Shown here one piece after another: positions 26,510 to 36,700 of a DNA stretch of 64,000 nt. The stretch lies in contig CAYYPK010000010.1 in the NCBI GenBank assembly GCA_964473525.1, positions 124,001 to 188,000 of the forward strand. The letters are read 5' to 3'. This DNA is from GCA-2687025 sp964473525 (GTDB lineage: Bacteria; Poribacteria; WGA-4E; GCA-2687025). The translations under genes were made by a program, and so were the position numbers. Position 1 is the first letter of the stretch; each line of letters starts with the position of its first letter. Under the pieces are notes generated by a model. It was not told the origin of the DNA. It worked only from the letters and a program-made list of their open reading frames with translations, and did not search any database.

Positions 26510-27082
26510 TTGGCAAGCATCGTCGGCATACTGAGCCTACAGGGCGCCGTGGAGCCGCACGCCGAAGCCGTGCGCGACTGCGGCGCCGAGGCGCGATTCG
26601 TGCGCACGGCGGAGGAACTCGCGCCGTGCGACTCGCTTATCATCCCGGGCGGCGAAAGCACGACGATGGGCATGCTGATGGACCGCTTCGGCCTGCTCGA
26701 CCCCATCGCCACGCACGCGGGGAAAGGCAAGCCGATACTCGGCACGTGCGCCGGCATGATCGTGCTCGCCAAGGAGATCGTCGGCAGCGACCAGGCTCGA
26801 CTGCGGCTGATGGATACGCGCGTCGCGCGCAACTCCTACGGGCGGCAGGTGGACAGCTTCGAGACGCCTGTACGCGTCGGCGCGTTGGCGGGCGGCCCGT
26901 TCCCGGGCGTCTTCATCAGGGCGCCGCACGTCGAAAAGGTGTGTGGCGACGCCGAAGTGCTGGCGGACCTGGACGGCCGCGCGGTCTTCGTGCGCCAGGG
27001 CCAACTGCTGGCGAGCTCGTTCCACCCAGAACTGACGGCGGATCGACGCGTGCACGAGTATTTCCTCGGGCTCACTCGCTAG
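26510..27082 (+). CDS. pdxT: Pyridoxal 5'-phosphate synthase, glutaminase subunit
   Basis: The 190-aa class I glutaminase supplies ammonia to PdxS. It has IVGILSLQGAVEPH, PGGESTTMGM, the nucleophilic Cys in LGTCAGMIVLA, and the His-Glu pair in SSFHPELTADRRVH. The start is a TTG at 26510, four bases after the pdxS stop, consistent with a stoichiometric complex. Length fits the family. Confidence 0.95.
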   Translation: MASIVGILSLQGAVEPHAEAVRDCGAEARFVRTAEELAPCDSLIIPGGESTTMGMLMDRFGLLDPIATHAGKGKPILGTCAGMIVLAKEIVGSDQARLRLMDTRVARNSYGRQVDSFETPVRVGALAGGPFPGVFIRAPHVEKVCGDAEVLADLDGRAVFVRQGQLLASSFHPELTADRRVHEYFLGLTR

Positions 27083-27122
27083 CCGCGCGCTTCACCAGAC
27101 CAACCCTGAGAGGGGTACGCGC

Positions 27123-27662
27123 ATGGAATCGCAACTGGCTCTCCGCGTCAACTCCTTCGCAGACGGTCAGCGGGAGCCGATCGACATCGCCGCGGACGCC
27201 GCCGCGGAGGGTCTCGACGACCTGCACGACGCGGTCACGTTCGCGGGGCCGCTCACGCTCAAGGGCCACGGATACCGCGACGAGGACGAGGTGATGGTCA
27301 CGGCCCGCGCTGAGGCGCCCGTGACGGTGTCGTGCGGTCGGTGCCTCGTGGAAGAGCAGGATACGCTGGCGTCGGGCATCTTCATCATGTATCGCCCTGA
27401 AGACCAGCGTCCTGACTACCTCGAGGGCGAGGAGGAGGTTGGACTTGGTTATTACGAGGCGGGTATTATAGACATTCGTGAGGATGTCCGGCGGTACCTG
27501 CTCCTCGAGATCCCTCTGTGGCCTGTCTGCGACGACGACTGCAAGGGTCTGTGCGGCGCGTGCGGCGCGAATCTCAACGAAGCCGCGTGCGCATGCGCGC
27601 GAGACGACGATTCACCGCGCAGCCCTCTCGGCGAGCAACTCGACCGCCTCTTCGACAACTGA
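27123..27662 (+). CDS. YceD/DUF177 family protein
   Basis: This 179-aa protein has the DUF177 landmarks CGRCLVE near residue 72, a central acidic segment, IDIREDVRRYLLLEIPLWPVC, and a C-terminal cysteine cluster (CDDDCKGLCGACGANLNE) likely to bind zinc. YceD is linked to 23S rRNA accumulation and always-nearby rpmF, as seen here 34 bases downstream. Purine-rich AGAGGGG precedes the ATG. Confidence 0.9.
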   Translation: MESQLALRVNSFADGQREPIDIAADAAAEGLDDLHDAVTFAGPLTLKGHGYRDEDEVMVTARAEAPVTVSCGRCLVEEQDTLASGIFIMYRPEDQRPDYLEGEEEVGLGYYEAGIIDIREDVRRYLLLEIPLWPVCDDDCKGLCGACGANLNEAACACARDDDSPRSPLGEQLDRLFDN

Positions 27663-27696
27663 CCGCCGGTCACTTCGACCCAATTAGGATAGGCTG

Positions 27697-27891
27697 ATGG
27701 CGCATCCAAAACGACGCAAGTCCCAATCCCGCACGCGTATGGGCCGCTCACACCACGCCCTTCGCGCGCCGGGCCTCGTTACGTGCCGCAACTGCGGCGA
27801 CCGCATGCGACCGCATCGCGCCTGCCCCAAGTGCGGCTACTACAAGGCCCACAAGTGGCACAAGCCGGTCATCTCCGTAGACATCGACTAG
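27697..27891 (+). CDS. rpmF: 50S ribosomal protein L32
   Basis: The 64-aa protein begins AHPKRRKSQSRTRMGRSHHA and carries a zinc ribbon of two CxxC pairs (CRNCGD and CPKCGYY). It is a structural component of the large ribosomal subunit. It sits between yceD and fabH as in many bacteria, but without the usual plsX. Confidence 0.96.
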   Translation: MAHPKRRKSQSRTRMGRSHHALRAPGLVTCRNCGDRMRPHRACPKCGYYKAHKWHKPVISVDID

Positions 27892-27943
27892 CTCGCGCGA
27901 GCGCGCTTCATCTCGCCTCATCTTGCCTCTTGGGAGACGCCGG

Positions 27944-28945
27944 ATGGCATCTGACCGGCACGCGATCATACGCGGCACCGGGGCGTATGTGCCCGAGAAG
28001 CGGCTCACGAACCACGACCTCGAAAAGCTAGTCGACACGTCGGACGAGTGGATCCGAACGCGCGTGGGCATCGTGGAACGCCGCGTCGCCGACGACGCCA
28101 CGGCGAGCTCCGACCTGGGCGCCAAGGCGGCCGAACGCGCTCTCGAAGCCGCTGGCGTCGCGCGCGAAGAAGTCGACCTGGTTCTGTGCTCGACGGTGTC
28201 GCCGGACATGATCTTCCCGTCCACGGCGTGCCTCATCTCGCGTGCGCTGGGTATCGAGCACCGGGTGCCAGCGATGGATCTGGCAGCGGCGTGCAGCGGC
28301 TTCTCGTACGCCCTGCACATGGCGAACGGTCTCATCCGATCCGGCATGCACAAGACCATTCTCGTTACCGCCGCAGAAATGCTCACGCGCCACGTCGATT
28401 GGACGGATCGCGCCACGTGCGTGCTGTTCGGCGATGGCGCCGGAGCTGCCGTCGTGCAGGCGGGTGACCCGAGCGAGGGCGGGATTCTCCACACGTCCGT
28501 GGGCGCCGAGTCGATCCACGCGGATCCGCAGCTCCTGGGTATACCGGCTGGTGGCACTCGAATGCCCACCACGGTCGAGACGGTGGCTAACGGGGAGCAC
28601 TACATCAAGATGGAAGGGCGCAAGCTCTTCAAGATCGCGATGTCGATGATGCCCGAGGTCGTCAAGGACACGCTCGCGGAGGCGGGCATGACGATCGACG
28701 ACATCAGACTGCTCGTCCCGCACCAGATGAACATGCGCATTGTCGCCAACTTCTCCGACCGCCTCGGTATCGAGATGGACCGCATCTACGTGAACGTGGA
28801 CCGCTACGGCAACACGTCGTCGGCCAGCGTTATCATCGCGCTGAACGAAGCCATCGAGCGCGGACGCGTCGGCCCCGGCGACAAGGTGTTCCTCATCACG
28901 TTCGGCGCCGGCTGGACATGGGGCGCCAACATCATCCAGCTATAG
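27944..28945 (+). CDS. fabH: Beta-ketoacyl-ACP synthase III
   Basis: The 333-aa condensing enzyme starts fatty-acid synthesis by joining acetyl-CoA and malonyl-ACP. The Cys-His-Asn triad is visible: Cys in LAAACSGFSYAL, His in LLVPHQMNMRI, Asn in DRYGNTSSAS. The N-terminal GTGAYVPEKRLTN and the DEWIRTRVGI loop are typical. ATG 27944 follows GGGAG at 8 bases; an upstream ATG (27923) is less well placed. Confidence 0.96.
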   Translation: MASDRHAIIRGTGAYVPEKRLTNHDLEKLVDTSDEWIRTRVGIVERRVADDATASSDLGAKAAERALEAAGVAREEVDLVLCSTVSPDMIFPSTACLISRALGIEHRVPAMDLAAACSGFSYALHMANGLIRSGMHKTILVTAAEMLTRHVDWTDRATCVLFGDGAGAAVVQAGDPSEGGILHTSVGAESIHADPQLLGIPAGGTRMPTTVETVANGEHYIKMEGRKLFKIAMSMMPEVVKDTLAEAGMTIDDIRLLVPHQMNMRIVANFSDRLGIEMDRIYVNVDRYGNTSSASVIIALNEAIERGRVGPGDKVFLITFGAGWTWGANIIQL

Positions 28946-28978
28946 CCGCCTGCCTACCTCGGTCCAGCGGTGACTCCG

Positions 28979-29914
28979 ATGAGTAAGACGGCGCTACTCT
29001 TCCCCGGGCAAGGCTCCCAGTACATCGGTATGGGCGCGTGGCTCAACGACCGGCCCGAAGCCGCCGACATCCTGGACCGCGCGGCTGCCGCGGGCTTCGA
29101 TGCGCGCGACGCGTGCTTCAACGGACCCGAAGAAGCACTCAAGCGCACCTCCACGACTCAGCCCGCCCTCCTAACGGTGTCGGTCGCCACGCTCGCGCTG
29201 TTGCAGGCCAACGGCGTCGGATACGTCGCTGCGGCCGGTCACAGCTTGGGCGAGCATTCTGCTCTCGTGGCGGCTGCCGTGGCCGATTTCGAGACGGCGC
29301 TGTCTGTGGTGCAGGCGCGCGGCGCGCTCATGGACGACGCCGGCTCATCCCGCGCGGGCGCGATGGCGGCCGTGCTTGGGCTGGATGCGGACGCGCTTAC
29401 CGAGATGTGCGCCGCGGAAAGCACGGACGACCAGATCGTCGCTGTCGCGAACTACAACTGCCCGGGCCAGATCGTCGTGACGGGCGACGCGGCCGCCGTG
29501 GCGCGTCTCGGAGAAGCCGCGACCGCCGCTGGCGCGCGACGGTTTGTGCCTCTGCCGGTGTCAGGGGCGTTTCACTCGCCGCTGATGGCGGCAGCTGAGG
29601 CGGGGATGGCCGATGTCCTCGGCGACGCGACGCTTTCCGCGCCGAGCGTAGCGTTCTACCCCAACGTAACGGCGCAACCCGAGACCGATCCCGCGCGTAT
29701 CCGCGAACACCTGGTGACACAGGTCACGCACCCGGTGCGCTGGGAAGAGACGGTGCGGAACATGTGCGCCTCGGGTGTCACGCGGTTCGTGGAAGTCGGC
29801 GCGGGCCGCGCGCTGGCGGGGATGCTGCGACGCATCGACCGGGGCGCGGAGGTTCTTTCCACCGACACCGAAGAGCAGTTCGAGGAGGCGATGGATGTTC
29901 TCGCTCGAGGGTAA
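28979..29914 (+). CDS. fabD: Malonyl-CoA:ACP transacylase
   Basis: This 311-aa enzyme transfers malonyl from CoA to ACP. It has LLFPGQGSQYIGMG, the nucleophile Ser in AAGHSLGEHSAL and the catalytic His in VSGAFHSPLM. A GTG at 28970 could also start it. Its 3' end overlaps fabG by 20 bases, so translation is coupled within the fab operon. Confidence 0.96.
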   Translation: MSKTALLFPGQGSQYIGMGAWLNDRPEAADILDRAAAAGFDARDACFNGPEEALKRTSTTQPALLTVSVATLALLQANGVGYVAAAGHSLGEHSALVAAAVADFETALSVVQARGALMDDAGSSRAGAMAAVLGLDADALTEMCAAESTDDQIVAVANYNCPGQIVVTGDAAAVARLGEAATAAGARRFVPLPVSGAFHSPLMAAAEAGMADVLGDATLSAPSVAFYPNVTAQPETDPARIREHLVTQVTHPVRWEETVRNMCASGVTRFVEVGAGRALAGMLRRIDRGAEVLSTDTEEQFEEAMDVLARG

Positions 29915-30638
29915 GACAGCGCTCTTGACAGGCGCCTCGCGTGGCATCGGCCGCGCCGTCGCCGTTGCCTTCGCAGCCCAAGGGGCGGACGTGGCTCTGT
30001 GCGCACGAACCGAGTCCGCGCTCGAGGAGGTCGCCCGCGAGATCCGCGGCATGGGCCGCGAGGCGCTGGTGCAGGTCGTCGACGTGCGCGAGGCGTCATC
30101 AGCCGACGAGGCGGTGGCCGCCACGGTGGAGGGTCTTGGGCGACTCGACATACTCGTCAACAACGCCGGCATCACGCGGGACACGCTCCTGATGCGCATG
30201 AAGGATGAGGACTGGGACGACGTCCTCGGCACGAACCTCAATGGGCCGTTCTACTTCACCCGCGCTGCCGCTCGTATTATGCTTAAGCAGCGCGCGGGCA
30301 GGATCGTCAACGTGTCGTCGGTGGTGGGTCTGATGGGCAACGTGGGACAGGCGAATTACGCTGCGTCCAAGGCGGGCATCATCGGTGTGACGAAGTCGCT
30401 GGCGAGGGAGCTCGGGCCGCGCGGCGTCACGGTGAACGCCATCGCCCCGGGATTCATCACCACGGACATGACCGCAGGTCTCAAGGACGAGCACCAGGAG
30501 CGACTGCGCGACGCGATTCCGTTGGGGGCGTTCGGTGAGCCAGCGGATGTCGCGGCGGCGGCGTGCTACCTGGCGTCGGACGCCGCGAAGTACGTCACGG
30601 GCCAGGTATTGCAGGTTGACGGCGGGATGCGACTGTAG
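29895..30638 (+). CDS. fabG: 3-oxoacyl-ACP reductase
   Basis: The 247-aa short-chain dehydrogenase reduces beta-ketoacyl-ACP with NADPH. It shows LLTGASRGIGRAVA, NNAGITRDTLLMRM, Ser in NVSSVVGLMGNVGQ, and YAASKAG for the Tyr-Lys pair. ATG 29895 lies within fabD and follows GGAGGCG. Ordered with fabD and acpP. Confidence 0.95.
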   Translation: MFSLEGKTALLTGASRGIGRAVAVAFAAQGADVALCARTESALEEVAREIRGMGREALVQVVDVREASSADEAVAATVEGLGRLDILVNNAGITRDTLLMRMKDEDWDDVLGTNLNGPFYFTRAAARIMLKQRAGRIVNVSSVVGLMGNVGQANYAASKAGIIGVTKSLARELGPRGVTVNAIAPGFITTDMTAGLKDEHQERLRDAIPLGAFGEPADVAAAACYLASDAAKYVTGQVLQVDGGMRL

Positions 30639-30723
30639 GCGAGCGTAGGCCTCGGGCTGGCGAGAGACGTTCAGTTACGGCACCGGCGTTGGTGACAACG
30701 CCACGTGAATGGAGACGGCATAG

Positions 30724-30963
30724 ATGGCAGATCAGGGCGAGAAAGTACGTGAAATCGTGGCGCGGGAGCTGTCCGTGGACCTCGACCAGGTCACGCCGGA
30801 GGCGTCCTTCATGGACGATCTGGGAGCGGACTCCCTCGACACCGTTGAACTCGTGATGGCGTTCGAGGACGCCTTCGGCGTCGAGATACCCGACGAGGAT
30901 GCCGAGAAGATTCGCACCGTCGGCGATGCGATCGACTACGTAACCCAGCACGCGGGCGCATAG
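30724..30963 (+). CDS. acpP: Acyl carrier protein
   Basis: The 79-aa acidic four-helix protein carries the phosphopantetheine Ser in GADSLDTVELVMAFE. It shuttles growing acyl chains to the Fab enzymes encoded on either side and to lipid A enzymes. GGAGA lies 8 bases before the ATG. Confidence 0.97.
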   Translation: MADQGEKVREIVARELSVDLDQVTPEASFMDDLGADSLDTVELVMAFEDAFGVEIPDEDAEKIRTVGDAIDYVTQHAGA

Positions 30964-30991
30964 CGCGGGCGACGACACGGGACGGCGAGCG

Positions 30992-32230
30992 ATGGAACGA
31001 GTTGTCATCACAGGCATGGGAGTCATCTCCCCGCTCGGGAACACCCTGGCCTCGTATTGGTCGGGCGTGGAATCCGGGAGGTCGGGGGTCGGCCCACTGA
31101 CCAAGTTCGACAATACGGACTACCGCACGACGATAGCCGCCGAGGTAACCGACTTCGACGGGGCGCAGTATCTCGACGCGAAGGACGCGCGCCGGCTGCC
31201 ACCATTCATCCAGTTCGCGGTGGCGGCCGCCGGGCTCGCCCTCGAGGACGCTGACCTGCCACGGGGGTCGTTCGACCCGAACCGTGGCGGCGTGATCGTG
31301 GGGTCCGGCATCGGCGGCCTCGACATCATCGAGGCCCAGCACGAGATCCTGCGCACGAAAGGCCCGAAGCGCGTCTCGCCGTTCTTCGTGCCGCACGAGA
31401 TCATCAACATGGCCCCGGGCAAGATCTCGATAGACTTCGACCTGCGGGGACCCAACGCGGCGGCGGTCACCGCGTGCGCGACGGCGAACCACGCGATCGG
31501 CCAGGCGTACCATGTCGTTTCACGTGGGGAGGCGGATTTCATCCTCGGCGGCGGCACCGAGGCCGCCATCACGCCACTGTCGTTCGCCGGCTTCTGCTCC
31601 ATGAAGGCGATGACCACGCGCAACGACAGCGCTCAGACCGCGAGCCGTCCCTTCGACGCCGAGCGAGACGGGTTCGTCATGGGCGAGGGCGCGGGCGTGC
31701 TCGTCCTCGAGGCGCTGAGCCACGCCAGGAAGCGCGACGCCCGAATCTACGCCGAGCTCGTGGGCTTCGGCATGAGCTCCGACTCCTTCGACATCGTGAG
31801 CCCACCCGAGGACGGTGGCGGGGCCGCGCGGTCCATGCAGGCGGCCCTGGAAGCGGCCAGCATCTCGGCCACCGAGGTCTCGTACATCAACGCGCACGGG
31901 ACATCGACGCCGATCGGCGACGTGGCGGAGACGAACGCGATCAAGACCGTGTTCGGGGAGGGCGCGCGCAAGCTCCCAGTCAGCTCGACGAAGTCGGTTC
32001 ACGGGCACCTGTTGGGAGCCGCCGGCGCGATCGAGCTGGTAGCGGCGGTGCAGGCGATAGAACACCAGCGCATACCCCCAACGATGAATCTGAACACGCC
32101 TGACCCCGAGTGCGACCTCGACTACGTGCCGAACGTCGCCCGTGACGCGGAGGTCGAAGTGATCCTGTCGAACGCCTTCGGTTTCGGTGGGCACAACACG
32201 ACCGTCGTCGCGCGGCGCTGGCATGGCTGA
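30992..32230 (+). CDS. fabF: Beta-ketoacyl-ACP synthase II
   Basis: The 412-aa elongating condensing enzyme has RVVITGMGVISPLGN, active-site Cys in VTACATANHAIG, and catalytic His residues in INAHGTSTPIGD and KSVHGHLLGAAGA. It follows acpP by 28 bases and overlaps rnc by 8 bases. Confidence 0.96.
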   Translation: MERVVITGMGVISPLGNTLASYWSGVESGRSGVGPLTKFDNTDYRTTIAAEVTDFDGAQYLDAKDARRLPPFIQFAVAAAGLALEDADLPRGSFDPNRGGVIVGSGIGGLDIIEAQHEILRTKGPKRVSPFFVPHEIINMAPGKISIDFDLRGPNAAAVTACATANHAIGQAYHVVSRGEADFILGGGTEAAITPLSFAGFCSMKAMTTRNDSAQTASRPFDAERDGFVMGEGAGVLVLEALSHARKRDARIYAELVGFGMSSDSFDIVSPPEDGGGAARSMQAALEAASISATEVSYINAHGTSTPIGDVAETNAIKTVFGEGARKLPVSSTKSVHGHLLGAAGAIELVAAVQAIEHQRIPPTMNLNTPDPECDLDYVPNVARDAEVEVILSNAFGFGGHNTTVVARRWHG

Positions 32231-33035
32231 CCCCGCAGCCGCGGACGCCGAGGACGAAGCTGGCCTGACGGCGCTAGAGCAGGCCCTCGGCTATTCGTTC
32301 AGGGATCGCTCCTGGCTTCGGCTCGCGCTGATCCACCGCTCCCTCACGTCCGACGACCCCGCCGCCCTCGCCAACAACGAACGGCTGGAATTCCTGGGCG
32401 ACGCTGTCCTGGACCTGGCGATTCGCGCGCATCTGTTCGCCAAATACAGGGATGCTCGGGAGGGCGCTCTGACGCAGTGGCGTTCGCAACTGGCGGGCCG
32501 GGCGAATCTGGCGACGGTCGCAGAGAGCCTGCACCTCTACGCACACATGCGTCACGACCTGCCGCACGTCGAGCTGCAGCCGACACAACGCGAGCGGCTT
32601 CTGGCTGACGGCCTAGAGGCCTTGCTGGGCGCTGTCTACTGCGACGCCGACTACGACACCGCTGGCGCCGTGGCTCGTTCGGCGCTGGCGGCCTCCTTCG
32701 AGCGACTCGCCGCCGACCCACGCCAGGGCAATCCCAAAGCCGTGCTTCAGGAGTGGTGGCAGCGCGCCACCGGGCGCACACCGCGGTATGAGGTTTCCGC
32801 GGTGGATGGGCCGAGCCACGCTCCACATTTCACGATGACGACCATCCTGGGCGATAGGGTCGGCGCGGCTGGATCTGGGTGGTCGAAGCGGGAAGCGTCG
32901 CGCAACGCAGCGCGAGCCACCCTTGACAGACTCACGGGAGATCCCGCCTGGAGGGTTGAGGTGGCCGGCCCGTCGGCTAACCTATCACCAGTGGACTTGT
33001 CCGCGGATGACCCACCGGACTGGGACAGCCGATGA
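32223..33035 (+). CDS. rnc: Ribonuclease III
   Basis: The 270-aa double-strand-specific RNase has the signature NERLEFLGDAVLDLAI (about residue 55) with catalytic Glu/Asp residues, a second acidic pair in DGLEALLGAVYCD, and a C-terminal dsRNA-binding domain (PKAVLQEWWQ, SKREASRNAARATL). A 30-residue tail is extra. The fab-rnc order is common in bacteria. Its stop overlaps the folK start as ATGA. Confidence 0.95.
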   Translation: MADPAAADAEDEAGLTALEQALGYSFRDRSWLRLALIHRSLTSDDPAALANNERLEFLGDAVLDLAIRAHLFAKYRDAREGALTQWRSQLAGRANLATVAESLHLYAHMRHDLPHVELQPTQRERLLADGLEALLGAVYCDADYDTAGAVARSALAASFERLAADPRQGNPKAVLQEWWQRATGRTPRYEVSAVDGPSHAPHFTMTTILGDRVGAAGSGWSKREASRNAARATLDRLTGDPAWRVEVAGPSANLSPVDLSADDPPDWDSR

Positions 33036-33562
33036 GCATCGTTGCATATGTAGGGCTGGGATCGAACGTTGGCGACCGACTCGCGCATTTGCGGGAGGCG
33101 ACGGCAATGCTCGTCGCTGGCGCCGAACAGGTCGTCGCCGCGTCCTCCGTGTACGAGACCGAGCCCGTGGGTTACAAGGAACAGGACTGGTTCCTGAACG
33201 CTGTCGTCGGCGTGCGTGTGACATCGACCGCGCCGGAGTTCCACGCCCTCCTCAAGGCGATAGAGGCCGAGATGGGCCGACGGTCACGCCATCGGTGGGG
33301 CCCCCGCGAAATAGACCTGGACCTGCTGCTATTTGGCGACGAGGTCCGGCGTGACGAACGACTCATCACGCCGCACCCTCGTATGCACGAGCGCGCGTTT
33401 GTGATGGAGCCGCTTGCCGAGGTCGCGCCGACGGCGGCGCACCCGGTGCTGCGGGTCGCCATGCGTGACATTCTGACGGCGCTCGACGACCCCGCGGCCG
33501 TGCGGCGAGCGTACCCCAGAGCAGTTCTGCTGGACGCTTCCCAGGAGCGGCGAGAGGCGTGA
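33032..33562 (+). CDS. folK: 2-amino-4-hydroxy-6-hydroxymethyldihydropteridine pyrophosphokinase
   Basis: The 176-aa folate-pathway enzyme transfers pyrophosphate from ATP to hydroxymethyl-dihydropterin. It has YVGLGSNVGDRLAHL, SSVYETEPVG, and the signature HRWGPREIDLDLLLFGD with its metal aspartates. It is the last gene of the yceD-fab-rnc operon. Confidence 0.94.
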   Translation: MSIVAYVGLGSNVGDRLAHLREATAMLVAGAEQVVAASSVYETEPVGYKEQDWFLNAVVGVRVTSTAPEFHALLKAIEAEMGRRSRHRWGPREIDLDLLLFGDEVRRDERLITPHPRMHERAFVMEPLAEVAPTAAHPVLRVAMRDILTALDDPAAVRRAYPRAVLLDASQERREA

Positions 33563-33762
33563 TAATACAGTCGTGGGAGCGTCTCCTGGTACTGGCCGCA
33601 AAAGCTCAACCTATCGTCTACACCCCACGTCTAAGTTACGGCGCGACAGGAGACTGCGCGTCCTCGCCCATTTGGCGAGCGGCGCTCCCGGTCGAGAGTC
33701 TCCCCGTCAAGAAAGGTCAGCGAGGCAAGGTGAAGCCTTCCACTGGACGCGATTATCAGCCT

Positions 33763-36700
33763 ATGACATCCCGAACACTCCGTGTATTCGCTGCTATCCT
33801 TGTCGCCCTTCTTTCGGGCGCCACGGCCTACGCCCAGTCGTTCGTCAACGGCCCCTTCGCCATTGACAGCACGGGTGAGACCGGTACTCCCAGCATCAAC
33901 CCGTCCGTACAGCAGGCCTCGGTTGTCTTCGAGACCGATGGCGCTGGCCACTACCGCGTCATCGTCGATACTCACGGGGTCGGCGCCGTAGGAGCCCCGG
34001 ACGGCGTATTCGACGCCGACGATGACTGGGTGTGGGAGGGTGTCGCTGGCGTCCAGCCGACCCCGGCGTTCGCTGGCGGCGACACGGCTGTCACTGTCCG
34101 CGCGGACTGGGACGGTCTCACGACATGGGAGGGTAGCGTCGTTGCAGACGACGGCGTCTACACCGCCCAGGTGGCGCTGGCGTCGCTGCCCGAGGAAATC
34201 ACGGGAGGAACCGCCACGACTGCGACCGTGCAGATCGAGATCGACACCGTGGCCCCAGCGGTTTCCCTGGACATCCCAGCGGTATCGCCAGATGGCGACG
34301 GCGTGGGCGACAGTGTCGTCGTCACGTACGGCGCATCCGAAGCAGGCGGCTTTGGCGAATTCGTCACGGCCTCGGGCCCGGTGCTGAACGCTCCCTCTAT
34401 TGCGTTGCCCGGCACTGTGCCGACGGCGGGTACGACCACGTGGGCAGGCTCGGATATCACGGGCGCCGCTCTGCCGGACGGATCGTACGACATCACGCTC
34501 ATCGTCACGGACGCTGCCGGCAACGAGGGTTCAGTCACTACGTCGGTGATCGTCGACACGGAGGATCCTCTGCTGGTGGATCTCCAGCCGGCCGCTGGTA
34601 GCCGCCTGAACAGTACTGTGACCGAGATAGTGGCTTCGCTGGACGCGCTCGACGGGTCGCCCATCGACCTCGACAGCGCGCAGATCACTCTCACCGGGTC
34701 GGCGGGCGTGGTCGCTGGCACGATCGAGCAGGATGTCGCCGGCTCCTCAGTAAGCATGCTTCTGGACACGCCGCTGACGACATCCACCGAGAACGGGACG
34801 TACACCGTCGACGTCAGCATCGCCGACGAAGCTGGCAACGCCGTCACGCGCAGCGCGACGTTCACCTTTGACACAGTGGCGCCGGTAGTCTCACAGGTCA
34901 CGAGCGCGGACGGCGCGGACCTGGGCTCCGGCGTGCCGTTGCCGGCGTCGGACACGCTTGTGATTACGCTCGAGGAAGCTGGGACGGGCATCGACTCCTC
35001 GTCAGCGGCCGTTACGCTCAGCGGCCCGTCGGGAGCCGTGGTGCCGCTTGGGGTCAACGTCGAGCCCCTCAGCATCTCCGCCAGCTACGCCAACCTGTCC
35101 GAGGAGGGGGTTTACACCCTCGTCGTGGACGGCGTGCGCGACCTCGCTGGGAACGTCGGCTCCTCGCGAACGGCGACGTTCTTACACGATGCGACGGCTC
35201 CAGCCATCGTAGACCTGGCGCCGTTGGACATCGCGAGCGCCGGTGTGGGACGCGTCAGCGAGCCCATCGCCGCCGTGATCATGACCGGCTCCGACGAGCT
35301 GTCGGACCTCGATTTCGCGGCGTCGAGCATCGTCCTCACCGGTCCCGACGGCGTGGTGTCTGGTTCGGCGATAGATGACGACGCGAGTCGCCTGACGCTC
35401 GAGCTGGACATGCCGCTCAGCGGACTGGGCGACGCAGACGGCGACTACACCGCTGAGGCGACCATCGCCGACGAGGCCGGTAACCTCCGGCAGCGGACGT
35501 ACGCCTTCGTTTACGACACACAGCCGCCAACCGCGACGGGTTCTATCCCAGCAGCCGGCGCGACCGTGTCCGGCGAGATCAGCTCCGTGCTGATTGACGT
35601 CGCGGACGCGACGTCGGGCGTGGACCTCGCGAATGTGAGTGTCAGCGTGAGTGGCCCCGCAGGGCCCCTCCCGTCGTCGGCTCTCGCGGAAGACGCGGAC
35701 ACGGTGCGAGTGTCGTTCCCCACCTTGCGGGACGACGGCTCCGCCGACGGCAGCTACCAGATACAACTGACGCTCGTCGACATGAACGGCAACACCGCGG
35801 TGGACGTGCGCGAATTCACGTATGCTGGGCGAGCGCCGCTCGTGGCGTCGCTGACGCCAGCCGATGGGTCTGCCACGAACCGGCTCAGCCAGGTGTCGGC
35901 CACGCTCGCCGACCAGGCTGGGTCCGGGTTGGACCTCGCTAGCAGCGCCATTGCGGTCACGGACCCCACGGGGTCGGACGTTGCTGGCTCCACCTCGCAC
36001 GATGGCAACGCGACCATCACGTATCTCGCTGACGCGCCGGTTGCGACCGACGGGTCGGCTGACGGCGTGTACTCCGTCACCGTGACGTCCGTGGACCAGC
36101 GCGGCGCCACCGCGGACACGACGGCGACCGTGCTGCTGGACACGCTCGCCCCCACGGTCGAGAGCCAGTCGCCAGAGAACGGCTCCACGTTCTCGGACGC
36201 CACCCCGACGATCACCGTGAGCATGGACGACGCTGGCGCGGGCATCGACCTCGGAGCCACGCAGGCGACGCTCACGGGGCCGGACGGCGCCGAAGTCGCG
36301 CTGACCGTGCGCAACGACGGAGCCGGGTCGATCCTGCTGTCGACGCCCCGGTTGACCCTGACCGGCACGTACCATCTGACGGTTACGCCGGTCGATCGCG
36401 CAGGAAACGTTGGGTTGGCGTGGAACACGCTTCTCACCCACGAGATCGCGCACGCGTCCGTCGTGTCTATCGAGCCGGCGAATCGCGGCTTCACGACATC
36501 GCTCGACGCCGTCGTCGTCACACTGGCGGACGCCTCCGCCGCGTCCACTATTGAGTTGCTTTCGCCCGACGGCGCCAGGCTGATCGGCTCGTCGACCTTC
36601 GCGGACGGCGCCCTCACGTTCACGCCGGAGACGCCGCCAGTAGCCGATGGCCGCGACGACGGCGAATACACGGTAGTCGTGGTTCCGGCGAACGCGTCGG

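Noticed and set aside
33563..33762. Possible riboswitch in the leader of the giant Ig-repeat gene
   Set aside because: I compared it by eye with the GEMM (cyclic di-GMP) pattern and found no matching conserved core.
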